Shown here: one piece after another, positions 7,079-13,915 of the stretch
How the letters are laid out: each line of letters begins with the position of its first letter
Position numbering within the stretch: the first letter of the stretch is position 1
Source of the DNA: an uncultured Burkholderiaceae bacterium
GTDB lineage: Bacteria > Pseudomonadota > Gammaproteobacteria > Burkholderiales > Burkholderiaceae_C
Length of the DNA: 18,099 bases
NCBI GenBank assembly: GCA_938022295.1
Contig: CALIDR010000009.1
Span: forward strand, 1-18,099
Direction of reading: 5' to 3'
Notes under the pieces: model-generated
The model's input: only the letters and a program-made list of their open reading frames with translations
The model's database searches: none
Told to the model about the DNA's origin: nothing
Translations under genes and position numbers: made by a program

Positions 7079-7501
7079 ATGTCGTCCATTCCCCGCGTCC
7101 GACCGTCGCGCCGCGTGGCGCTCGCGGGCTTCGCCTTGCTCGTGCTTTCGGGCTGTGCAATCAAGCCGAAGACGCCGGAAGAGCTCGTCGCCCAGCGCGC
7201 ACACGCGCGCTGGCAGGCGCAGCTGCGCGGCGACTTCCAGGCGGCGTATGCATACCTCAGCCCGGGCAGCAAGGCGGTGGTGTCGCCGGACCTCTATCGC
7301 GCCCGCACGGGCGGCGCCGTGGCCTACAAGGACGTCGAAGTGGCTTCGGTGCGCTGCGAGACGTCTGAAAAATGCATCGCCACGATCCGCGTGCGCTACG
7401 AACCGATCGCGATGCGACAGCGAATCGGTATCATCGAAAGCTACCTCGATGAAACGTGGCTTTTCGATGCCGGCCAGTGGTGGTTCCTATATAGGCTATG
7501 A
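7079..7501 (+). CDS. Small outer-membrane lipoprotein of unknown function, T2SS-linked
   Basis: A 140-residue predicted lipoprotein. Basic residues 1-12 and a hydrophobic stretch lead to lipobox LSGC (Cys26), leaving a mature protein of about 115 residues. The mature part has a helix-rich start (PEELVAQRAHARWQAQLRGD), then DFQAAYAYLSPGSKAVV, and beta-strand patterns ending in an aromatic C-terminus (WWFLYRL). The pattern recalls small NTF2-like folds, but I do not recognise a named family. Two cysteines at about 97 and 102 could form a disulfide. AAGGAGA at 7062-7068, ten bases before the ATG, is among the clearest ribosome sites in the window. The 26-base gap after gspD suggests co-transcription. 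A secretin-associated or pilotin-like role is possible from position only, and the secretin here already carries its own lipid anchor. Confidence 0.75.
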   Translation: MSSIPRVRPSRRVALAGFALLVLSGCAIKPKTPEELVAQRAHARWQAQLRGDFQAAYAYLSPGSKAVVSPDLYRARTGGAVAYKDVEVASVRCETSEKCIATIRVRYEPIAMRQRIGIIESYLDETWLFDAGQWWFLYRL

Positions 7502-7739
7502 ATCTTTTCGTCGGGGAACGCCGCGCACCCGCCGGGGCAGCGGTGAGGGGTGGGGTGTCGTGCTGGGAGGGTGTCGCGTATCGAGCAGACCAGGTTCTTC
7601 ACCAGAGCTGTTGCAATTCTTCAACACTCGCCGGCGATGGGAGTCGCCTGAGTGCCCCGCGCAACATCGCTGTGCTACAGTGAATTTCGCGTGATCGTCT
7701 TTCCGTTGCGCTAAACAATCTTTCGACCGGAGTCAACTC
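7502..7739 (+). other. Intergenic leader before the exported protein gene
   Basis: This 238-base gap is the longest non-coding stretch and has visibly lower GC in its second half. It must contain the end of the gsp transcript and probably a promoter for the downstream gene. A G-rich run lies at about 7533-7573. A short hairpin, GGCGA/TCGCC, lies at about 7633-7648. TACAGT at 7676-7681, preceded by TG at 7673-7674, resembles an extended -10 element, but I see no good -35 at the right distance. No rho-independent terminator for the gsp operon is visible. Confidence 0.4.
7729..7732 (+). promoter_or_regulatory. Ribosome binding site of the exported 570-residue protein
   Basis: GGAG, seven bases upstream of the ATG at 7740. 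That start gives a standard signal peptide. Confidence 0.55.
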
Positions 7740-9452
7740 ATGAGGAAAAGTCTTGTCGCCCAGAGCATCGCGGTGATGTTCGGCGGTCTCGGTCTCGCAG
7801 CCGCCCACGCCGCGGTGGTCGGGCCGGCGGGCGCGCCCGCCGTCGACGGTGTGAACGCCGCCACCGTGCTGGAGGTCAACACCGACGGCATCGGCCACAT
7901 CAACATCGTGCCGTACTACTCGGTCCAGAACGGCAACGACACCTACATCAACATCGTCAACACCGACACGCGCAACGCGAAGGCGGTCAAGGTGCGCTTC
8001 CGCAGCGCGTCGAACTCGGACGACGTGTTCGACATCACCGTGCTGATGTCGCCCGGCGATGTCTGGGCCGCGGCGATCACGCGTGGCGAAAACGGCCTTC
8101 CGAAGCTGGTGACCAACGACAAGTCCTGCACGCTGCCGAACAACGTCAGCGGCGCCTCGTTCGTGACGGCGCGACTGAACCAGGCGCTGACCGATGCTCA
8201 GAAGGCGACCGAGGTGAGCGAAGGCTACGTCGAAATCCTGAACATGGCCGACATCCCGCCGGTCACGACGGTCGACGCGAGTTCCCTGTTCGAGAGCATC
8301 AAGCACGTCAGCGGCGTGCCGCGCAACTGCAACTCGGCGGCGGTGAACGCGCTGTTCAACGACTCGACGGCCTACGGTCCTGCCGGTACCTCGGGCACCG
8401 CGCAAAACAAGGGTCTCGAAGTACCGACCACCGGCCTGATGACCAACTGGACGATCATCAACGTGCCGAAGGCGTCGTCGTACACCGGCGCGGCGACAGC
8501 CGTCGAGGCGCGTGAGGCGGCGGGCGGCACGGCTGGCTACGGCAACATCGTGCTGTTCCCGCAGGCGGCCACGCCGGTGACCGTCGCGAATGCGCGTCTC
8601 TTCACGTCCGACCCGCTGCTGCGCGGCGGGGTGGCCGACAACAGCGTCGCTGCCAGCGGCACGCCCGCGCTGCCGACCGCTGCGACGTCGGCCGTCGCCC
8701 CGGCGCAGTACGACTTCCCGGATCTGTCGACGCCGTACCTGAACGCGGATCTCGCCAATCTCCCGGACGGCGTGGCGACGCGCAACCAGGCGGGAGCGCT
8801 GACCGCGGCGCTGGCCGTGACTTCGGTGACCAACGAGTACGTGACCGACGTCGGTCTGCTCGCGAAGACCGACTGGATCTTCTCGATGCCGACCCGCCGC
8901 TACAACGTGGCGCGCTGGTACGAAGGCGGTTCGCCGGCCGGCACGGGTCAGAACCTGTACACGAACCTGACGCTCGATGACACCAACGCAGCGACGGCGG
9001 TGGTCTCCAACTACTTCACGCCGGGCAACGTCACCACGACCGCCGGTCAGATCTGTGTAACCGGCATCAGCGTCGCGGCCGGCTCGACGTCCGGCACCGG
9101 CAACCGCACCGGCGCGACGACGGCCGACCGCGAAGAGCGCTTCGTTTCCGCGTCGACCGAGTTCGTGATCTCTCCGGGGGTTCCGGCGGCGCCGCTGACG
9201 TTCTGCGGCGAGGTGAGCGTGCTGACGTTCAACGCCGCCGGTCAGGCCTCGGCGCTGGGTGCAGCCGTCGCCAAGAAGGATCTGACGATCCCGTACAGCG
9301 AAGGCTGGGTCCGCCTCGCGACGCCGGGTCTGTCGGGTGTTGGCCTGCCGATCATCGGCTCGGCGGTGTCGGAGCTGGTCAACAGCGCCGTCGCCGCGGG
9401 CACGGCCGGCAACTTCGGCCAGACCTTCCCGCACCGCGCGACGCGCCCGTAA
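7740..9452 (+). CDS. Exported surface-type protein of unknown function (570 aa)
   Basis: A 570-residue protein with a Sec signal peptide: MRK start, hydrophobic core, and likely cleavage after AHA near residue 24. No transmembrane segment, lipobox, LPXTG or PEP-CTERM sorting signal is visible. The mature part is rich in Ala, Thr, Gly, Val and Asn, as in beta-rich extracellular proteins. The N-terminal domain (about 45-130) has IVPYYSVQNGNDTYINIVNT, AVKVRFRSASNSDDVFD and MSPGDVWAAAI, a pattern I recall from betaproteobacterial proteins labelled cell-surface or hypothetical. Four cysteines (130, 197, 439, 489) could form disulfides, suiting a periplasm-folded T2SS passenger. Compared with its neighbours it uses more GGT, CGT and GAT codons, suggesting either high expression or a different history. 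It has its own leader and a strong terminator. A surface-layer or secreted role is inference. Confidence 0.8.
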   Translation: MRKSLVAQSIAVMFGGLGLAAAHAAVVGPAGAPAVDGVNAATVLEVNTDGIGHINIVPYYSVQNGNDTYINIVNTDTRNAKAVKVRFRSASNSDDVFDITVLMSPGDVWAAAITRGENGLPKLVTNDKSCTLPNNVSGASFVTARLNQALTDAQKATEVSEGYVEILNMADIPPVTTVDASSLFESIKHVSGVPRNCNSAAVNALFNDSTAYGPAGTSGTAQNKGLEVPTTGLMTNWTIINVPKASSYTGAATAVEAREAAGGTAGYGNIVLFPQAATPVTVANARLFTSDPLLRGGVADNSVAASGTPALPTAATSAVAPAQYDFPDLSTPYLNADLANLPDGVATRNQAGALTAALAVTSVTNEYVTDVGLLAKTDWIFSMPTRRYNVARWYEGGSPAGTGQNLYTNLTLDDTNAATAVVSNYFTPGNVTTTAGQICVTGISVAAGSTSGTGNRTGATTADREERFVSASTEFVISPGVPAAPLTFCGEVSVLTFNAAGQASALGAAVAKKDLTIPYSEGWVRLATPGLSGVGLPIIGSAVSELVNSAVAAGTAGNFGQTFPHRATRP

Positions 9453-9475
9453 TCGGGACTGCTTCGGCTGTGACG

Positions 9476-9500
9476 AAGGCGGGGGCGACCCCGCCTTTTT
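9476..9500 (+). terminator. Rho-independent terminator after the exported protein gene
   Basis: A perfect 9-bp stem (9476-9484 with 9489-9497, core GGCGGGG/CCCCGCC) closes a GCGA loop and runs into TTTTT at 9496-9500. It lies 23 bases after the TAA stop, and is the only textbook terminator in the window. It sets the exported protein gene apart as its own transcript end. Confidence 0.9.
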
Positions 9501-9523
9501 CCTTTTGTCTCCCGACTTTCACG

Positions 9524-10435
9524 ATGTTGCAGATGATCTCCACCCGCCGGCGAGGCATCGTCTGGACGGTCTCGATCGCGGTGATCGCGTGCGCGGTCGC
9601 GGTCGAGTCCGCAGCCGCCGACGCACCCGTCCTGCTCAAGGGGCCGCAGGCCGCCGTCGACGCCACCGATATCCGCGCAGCCGCGCAGCGCATTCCGCTC
9701 GCGTCGCGTGACGCGACGCTGTCGCGGCCCGAAAACGTCGCCCGCCAGGCCGAGGATCTCTACGTGCGTCGCCTGCTCGCCGCCGAGGCCGAACAAGACG
9801 GGCTCGACCGCGATCCCGTCGTCGCCGCGCTGCTGAAACAGGCGCGCGAGAGAATCCTCTCCGACGCACGGCTGGCCGAGATCGACCTCGCGGCCACGCC
9901 CGACGAAGCGGCCATCGCGCGCCGCGCGCGCGAGCTGTATCTCGCCAACCCGCAGCGCTACGAGTCGCCGCCGCAGACCCGCGCACGCCACATCCTGATC
10001 GGCCGCAGCGAGGACGGCGGCGCGCGCGAGCGCGCCGAGGCACTGCTTGCCGAACTGAAGGCGGGCGCATCATTCGAGGCCTTGGCGCGCGAGCGTTCGG
10101 CCGACCTCGCCACGGCCGCCAGCGGTGGCGATCTGGGATGGTTCGCCGCCGGCACGATGGTCAAGGAGTTCGAGGACGCGCTGGCGCGCCTCGAGTGGCC
10201 CGGCGAGTTGACCGGCGTCGTCGAAACGCCGTTCGGCTTCCACGTTGCGCGGCTCGAGGGTCGGCGAGCGGCCGGGCCGCGCAGCTTCGACGAAGCACGA
10301 CCGGCGATCGAGCAGGAGGTGCGCGCGGCACTGCAGGCCGAGGCCAGGCGCGCCAAGGTGCGCGAACTGCTGGCGACGGCGACGGCCGATCCGGCGGCCA
10401 TCGAGGCGGTCGCGCGCTCGTTCACGCGCCCGTGA
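9524..10435 (+). CDS. Exported parvulin-type peptidyl-prolyl cis-trans isomerase
   Basis: A 303-residue periplasmic foldase of the PpiC/SurA/PrsA type. An N-terminal hydrophobic segment at about residues 8-31 (basic MISTRRRG, then a hydrophobic core ending VESAAADA) is either a cleaved signal or an anchor. A helical chaperone-like region (about 50-150) is followed by a parvulin domain (about 152-250) with ARHILIGR (His156), SGGDLGWFAAGTMVKEFEDAL and ETPFGFHVARLEG. A C-terminal helix (about 255-300) completes a layout like the SurA and EpsD-associated isomerases. The ATG at 9524 was chosen because an in-frame ATG at 9470 lies inside the upstream terminator region; 9533 is an equally good alternative. 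No strong ribosome site is visible. Its position after the exported protein suggests a helper role, but general outer-membrane protein folding is possible. The next gene follows after 31 bases. Confidence 0.85.
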   Translation: MLQMISTRRRGIVWTVSIAVIACAVAVESAAADAPVLLKGPQAAVDATDIRAAAQRIPLASRDATLSRPENVARQAEDLYVRRLLAAEAEQDGLDRDPVVAALLKQARERILSDARLAEIDLAATPDEAAIARRARELYLANPQRYESPPQTRARHILIGRSEDGGARERAEALLAELKAGASFEALARERSADLATAASGGDLGWFAAGTMVKEFEDALARLEWPGELTGVVETPFGFHVARLEGRRAAGPRSFDEARPAIEQEVRAALQAEARRAKVRELLATATADPAAIEAVARSFTRP

Positions 10436-10466
10436 GTGCGGCGGGCGCCTCTGGCGTCGGCGGGTC

Positions 10467-11255
10467 ATGATCCCGGCCGCATCGGACGCGTCGCGGTGGC
10501 TGTTCCTGCGCTTCGCCCAGCGCGAAGTCACGAACCGCTTCGCGGGCTCGCTGCTCGGCGGACTGTGGGCGTTCGTGCATCCGCTGGCGCTGCTGGGCAT
10601 CTACACGTTCGTCTTCACGACCGTGTTCCGCGTGCGTGCGCTGACCGACGGCACGGTGCCGTTCGTCGTGTTCCTCGCCGTCGCGCTGTGGCCGTGGATG
10701 GCGTTCCAGGAGGCGGTGCTGCGCTCGAGTGCCGCCGTGGTCGCCAACGGGGCGCTCATCAAGAAGATCCCGTTCGCGCACGAGCTCGTCGTCTACGCCG
10801 CGGTGGCGGCGAGCTTTGCGGTGCAGCTCGTCGGCTACGTCGTCGTGCTGACGTTCATCGCGCTCACCGGCCAGACGCTGCACGCCGGTGGCGCGCCGCT
10901 GGTGCTGTTCGTGCTGATCTCGCTCGCGCTGCTGGCCACGGGCCTGGGCCTGCTGCTGAGCGGCGTGCACGTGTTCGTGCGCGACCTCGAGCAGGGGCTG
11001 TCGCACGTGCTGATGCTGGTGTTCTACCTCAGCCCGATCCTCTACAGTGCGGCGATGGTGCCCGAGTGGCTGCGCGACGCGATGCTGCTGAACCCGGTGG
11101 CGGTGCTGGTGGAAGCGGCGCGCGACGCGCTGCTGCACGGCCGTGCGCTGCCGGCGCTGCGTGAAGTGGCGGCGCTCGGCTTCTGCGGCGCGGTCTTCGT
11201 GCTCGGCCATGTCGTGTTCCGGCGCCTGTCGCCGCACTTCGAAGAGGCGCTGTGA
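10467..11255 (+). CDS. wzm: ABC-2 type polysaccharide exporter permease (Wzm-like)
   Basis: A 262-residue inner-membrane permease of the Wzm/TagG/KpsM family, exporting lipid-linked O-antigen or similar glycans. An amphipathic start with FAQREVTNRFAGSLLGGLWAFVHPLALLGIYTFVFTTVFRVR (residues about 14-55) is the family hallmark. Further membrane segments lie near 65-85, 105-130, 140-170, 180-200 and 230-250, giving about six. The last loop holds VFYLSPILYS and LNPVAVLVEAARDALLHG, which are conserved in this family. It overlaps the ATPase gene by four bases (GTGA), so the pair is translationally coupled. The ATG at 10467 fits the usual N-terminus, and no stronger start is in frame upstream. The exported glycan cannot be read from the sequence. 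Confidence 0.9.
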   Translation: MIPAASDASRWLFLRFAQREVTNRFAGSLLGGLWAFVHPLALLGIYTFVFTTVFRVRALTDGTVPFVVFLAVALWPWMAFQEAVLRSSAAVVANGALIKKIPFAHELVVYAAVAASFAVQLVGYVVVLTFIALTGQTLHAGGAPLVLFVLISLALLATGLGLLLSGVHVFVRDLEQGLSHVLMLVFYLSPILYSAAMVPEWLRDAMLLNPVAVLVEAARDALLHGRALPALREVAALGFCGAVFVLGHVVFRRLSPHFEEAL

Positions 11256-12514
11256 ACCTGCAGAGCGTGGCCGCGGTGCAGGCGGTGGCATCGCAGGCCG
11301 CCGCCGAGGGCGACGCGCCGCTGGTGCGGCTGCGCGACGTCGGCAAGGCGTATCCGCTGCACACGTCGGCCGCGGGCCAGATCGCGTCGCTGTGGGCCAA
11401 GCTGCGCGGCGTGCCGCATGCGGCGTCGAGCTTCCAGGCGCTCGATGGCATCACGTTCGACGTCCATCGCGGCGCGTCGACGGCACTCGTCGGCGTCAAC
11501 GGCGCAGGCAAGTCGACGCTGCTGAAGATCATCGCCGGCGTCGCACGGCCGACCCGCGGCGAGGTGACCGTGAACGGGCGCGTCGGTGCGCTGCTCGAGC
11601 TCGGCGCGGGCTTCCACCCCGAGTACACCGGGCGCGAGAACATCGCGCTCGGCTGCGCGCTGGCGGGGCTGTCGCCGGCGCAGACGGCCGAGCGCGTCGA
11701 CGACATCCTCGCCTTCGCCGACATCGGCGCGCACGTCGACCAGCCGGTCAAGCACTACTCGTCGGGCATGGTCGTGCGGCTCGGCTTCGCGATCGCGACC
11801 TCTTTGCGCCCCGAGCTGCTGATCACCGACGAGGTGCTCGCGGTGGGCGACGAGTCGTTCCAGCGCAAGTGCATCGCGTGGATGGAGCGCTTCCTCGCCG
11901 GCGGCGGCACGCTGCTGCTGTGCTCGCACAGCATGTACCACGTGCAGAAGCTCTGCCAGCAGGCGGCGTGGATCCACGGCGGCAAGCTGCGCCTGTTCGG
12001 CAGCGCCGCCGACGTGACGCGCGAATACCTCGCGTGGCACGAGGAACGCGCCGGCGAGGCGCGCCGGCCGCCGGCCCGGGGCGACGCCGCGGCGCCGCCC
12101 GCGCCGGACGGCGGCGGCATCTACCACGTGCGCCGGATGGCGCTCAACGGCGTCGAGGCCGACGAACCGGTGACGGTGCCCGAAGGCGGCGACCTCGTCG
12201 TCAGCGGCACCGTCCACTCGCCCGACGACCGCGTGCCGCAGGTGGCGGTGGGCGTCGTGCGCGTCGACGGCACGCCGGTGGCGGGGTGCTACTCCGAAAT
12301 GGACGGCTTCGCGCTGCAGCGCGTGGAGCCGCACCTGTACGCCTACGCGCTGACGCTGCCGCGCCTGCCGCTGCTGCCCGGGCGCTACGTCGCCCGCAGC
12401 CACGCGATGGACCCCGAGGGCATGCGCATGTTCGACCACGTCGAGCGGCGCTTCGACGTCGCCGGCACGTCGCGCGAGACGGGCATCGTCAAGCTCGAGC
12501 ACCGCTGGTCGTGA
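11252..12514 (+). CDS. wzt: ABC exporter ATPase with C-terminal glycan-binding domain (Wzt-like)
   Basis: A 420-residue ATPase that powers the permease encoded just before it. The nucleotide-binding domain has Walker A GVNGAGKST (81-89), signature YSSGM (169-173), Walker B ending D193-E194 and the switch His at 226 (LLLCSHS). The stretch GRVGALLELGAGFHPEYTGREN is typical of polysaccharide exporters. After a Pro/Ala-rich linker (about 268-288), residues 289-415 form a beta-rich domain of the Wzt C-terminal type. In characterised Wzt proteins this domain binds the modified non-reducing end of the glycan, so export follows chain termination. Its presence suggests a capped polymer rather than an uncapped type. 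The GTG start overlaps the permease stop, and its own stop overlaps the next GTG. Confidence 0.92.
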   Translation: MNLQSVAAVQAVASQAAAEGDAPLVRLRDVGKAYPLHTSAAGQIASLWAKLRGVPHAASSFQALDGITFDVHRGASTALVGVNGAGKSTLLKIIAGVARPTRGEVTVNGRVGALLELGAGFHPEYTGRENIALGCALAGLSPAQTAERVDDILAFADIGAHVDQPVKHYSSGMVVRLGFAIATSLRPELLITDEVLAVGDESFQRKCIAWMERFLAGGGTLLLCSHSMYHVQKLCQQAAWIHGGKLRLFGSAADVTREYLAWHEERAGEARRPPARGDAAAPPAPDGGGIYHVRRMALNGVEADEPVTVPEGGDLVVSGTVHSPDDRVPQVAVGVVRVDGTPVAGCYSEMDGFALQRVEPHLYAYALTLPRLPLLPGRYVARSHAMDPEGMRMFDHVERRFDVAGTSRETGIVKLEHRWS

Positions 12515-13905
12515 CGGGGGCCGCCGAGACCGCGCGCGTCGTGCACCTCGTGCCGCCGAACGGCGGCGGCGTCGACCGCTTCGTGCGCGACCTCGTCGCG
12601 CACCGGCCGGCCGACTGGATCGTGCACGTCTGCGAGACGCAGGCGGTCGTCGAGGTGCCGGCGCGCGGCGCGTTCTTTCCACTCGCGGCCGGTGCGTTCG
12701 CCGACCTCGCGCGCGCCGGCGCGCTCGGCGTGCCGCGGGCGCTGCACGCGCACGGCACGACGGCGGTCGTGCGCGACGCCGCGGCCGTGCTGCACGCGGC
12801 CACCGCTGCGCCCGTGGTGCTGACGCTGCACGACATCGGTTTCGACGACGCGGCGGCGGGCGACGCCGAGCGGGCGCTGCGGCTGCGCTTCGCGGCCGGC
12901 GCCGCGGTACGCACGGCACCGAGCGGCTACATCGCCGCGCGCGCCGACGCCGCACTCGGCCGCGCGGGCACGTGCCGCCGGGTCGAGAACGGTGCCGATC
13001 CGCTGCCGGTCGAGCCGCCGTGCGGCGAGGCGAAGGCGGAGCGTTTCGACGTCGCCGTGATCGGCGCGATCGGCGAGCACAAGGGCCTGGCCGCGCTGCT
13101 CGAGACGGTGACGCATCTGCCGCCCGACGTTCGCGTCGTGATCTTCGGCTACACGGCGCAGAAGCTGATGCCCGGCTGGACGGTGCAGGGGCGGCTGTGG
13201 ATGCACGGCGCGTTCGAGCCGGCGGAACTGCCTGCACTGGTGGCCAGCCACGGGGTGCGCGTGGCGTGGTTTCCGCCCGGCATGCCCGAGAGCCACTGCT
13301 ACGCGCTGTCGGACGCCTGGCTCGCCGGCCTGCCGGTGCTGGCGCCCGACCACGGTGCGCTCGCCGAGCGCGTGCGCCGGCTGGGCGGCGGCACGCTCTA
13401 CGATCCGCGGCTGGCGCCGCCGGCGCTCGCGCGCGCGATCACCGAGATCCTCGCCATCGCGTCGTGCAGGCCGCCGACGGCGCTGACATCGGTGCAGGAG
13501 ATGGTGGCCACGATGAACGGTATCTACCGCGACGCCGGCGACGGCAGCCGCGAACGGCCGGCCGACGAGGCACGGCTGCGGGAACTCGCGCAGACGCACC
13601 TCGACACCCGCTTCTTCCGCAAGGAACTGCTGCGGCTGCAGGGCGAACTGGCGGCGGCGCTGCAGGCGCGCGACCGCGCGATCGCCGAGCGGCAGGCGGC
13701 GTCGCAGCGTGCAGCCGAGCTCGAGCGCGAGATCGCTGCGCTGCAGGCGCGACTCGACGCCGACGTCGCGCGCCTGAGCGCCGAGCGCGATGCCGCCGTC
13801 GCCCGCCACGCGCGGCTGGCCGGGCGCCTCGCGCGGCCGCTGCGCGTGCTGCCGGCGCCGCTGCGCGACTGGGTGCTGCGGCTCGCGAAGCGGGTACTGC
13901 CGTGA
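12511..13905 (+). CDS. GT-B glycosyltransferase (family 4-like) with C-terminal coiled coil
   Basis: A 464-residue protein. Residues 1-340 are a GT-B fold. The N-terminal half begins VVHLVPPNGGGVDRFVRDLV and includes LHAHGTTAVVRD and VVLTLHDIGFDD. The second half has VAVIGAIGEHKGLAALL (about 182-198) and the donor-binding segment MPESHCYALSDAWLAGLPVLAP (Glu260), comparable to the E-x7-E region of GT4 enzymes. Residues 351-436 form a predicted long coiled coil (RLQGELAAALQARDRAIAER, AELEREIAALQARLDADVAR), followed by a short basic, amphipathic tail (LRDWVLRLAKRVLP) that could touch the membrane. The GTG start overlaps the wzt stop. Sugar donor and acceptor cannot be inferred. The tail may mediate oligomerisation or scaffolding of the assembly enzymes (inference). 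Confidence 0.8.
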   Translation: MTGAAETARVVHLVPPNGGGVDRFVRDLVAHRPADWIVHVCETQAVVEVPARGAFFPLAAGAFADLARAGALGVPRALHAHGTTAVVRDAAAVLHAATAAPVVLTLHDIGFDDAAAGDAERALRLRFAAGAAVRTAPSGYIAARADAALGRAGTCRRVENGADPLPVEPPCGEAKAERFDVAVIGAIGEHKGLAALLETVTHLPPDVRVVIFGYTAQKLMPGWTVQGRLWMHGAFEPAELPALVASHGVRVAWFPPGMPESHCYALSDAWLAGLPVLAPDHGALAERVRRLGGGTLYDPRLAPPALARAITEILAIASCRPPTALTSVQEMVATMNGIYRDAGDGSRERPADEARLRELAQTHLDTRFFRKELLRLQGELAAALQARDRAIAERQAASQRAAELEREIAALQARLDADVARLSAERDAAVARHARLAGRLARPLRVLPAPLRDWVLRLAKRVLP

Positions 13906-13915
13906 CGCCGCGCCG

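Noticed and set aside
4272..7160. A 962-codon open frame on the minus strand opposite gspD.
   Set aside because: It is an Arg/Ala/His-rich shadow of a GC-rich gene. The plus strand has unmistakable secretin motifs throughout.
7611..7640. TTGCAA at 7611-7616 as a -35 box for the exported protein gene.
   Set aside because: No -10-like hexamer lies 16-18 bases downstream, and it does not pair with TACAGT at 7676 at a workable distance.
7498..7683. A 61-codon open frame whose ATG overlaps the stop of the lipoprotein gene (ATGA).
   Set aside because: Its third positions are far less GC-rich than those of neighbouring genes, it shows no domain or signal, and no separate ribosome site is seen. The overlap looks accidental.
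9470..9523. An upstream ATG at 9470 for the parvulin gene.
   Set aside because: It lies before the terminator hairpin (9476-9500), and its extra residues would precede and disturb the signal segment. Starts at 9524 or 9533 are better.
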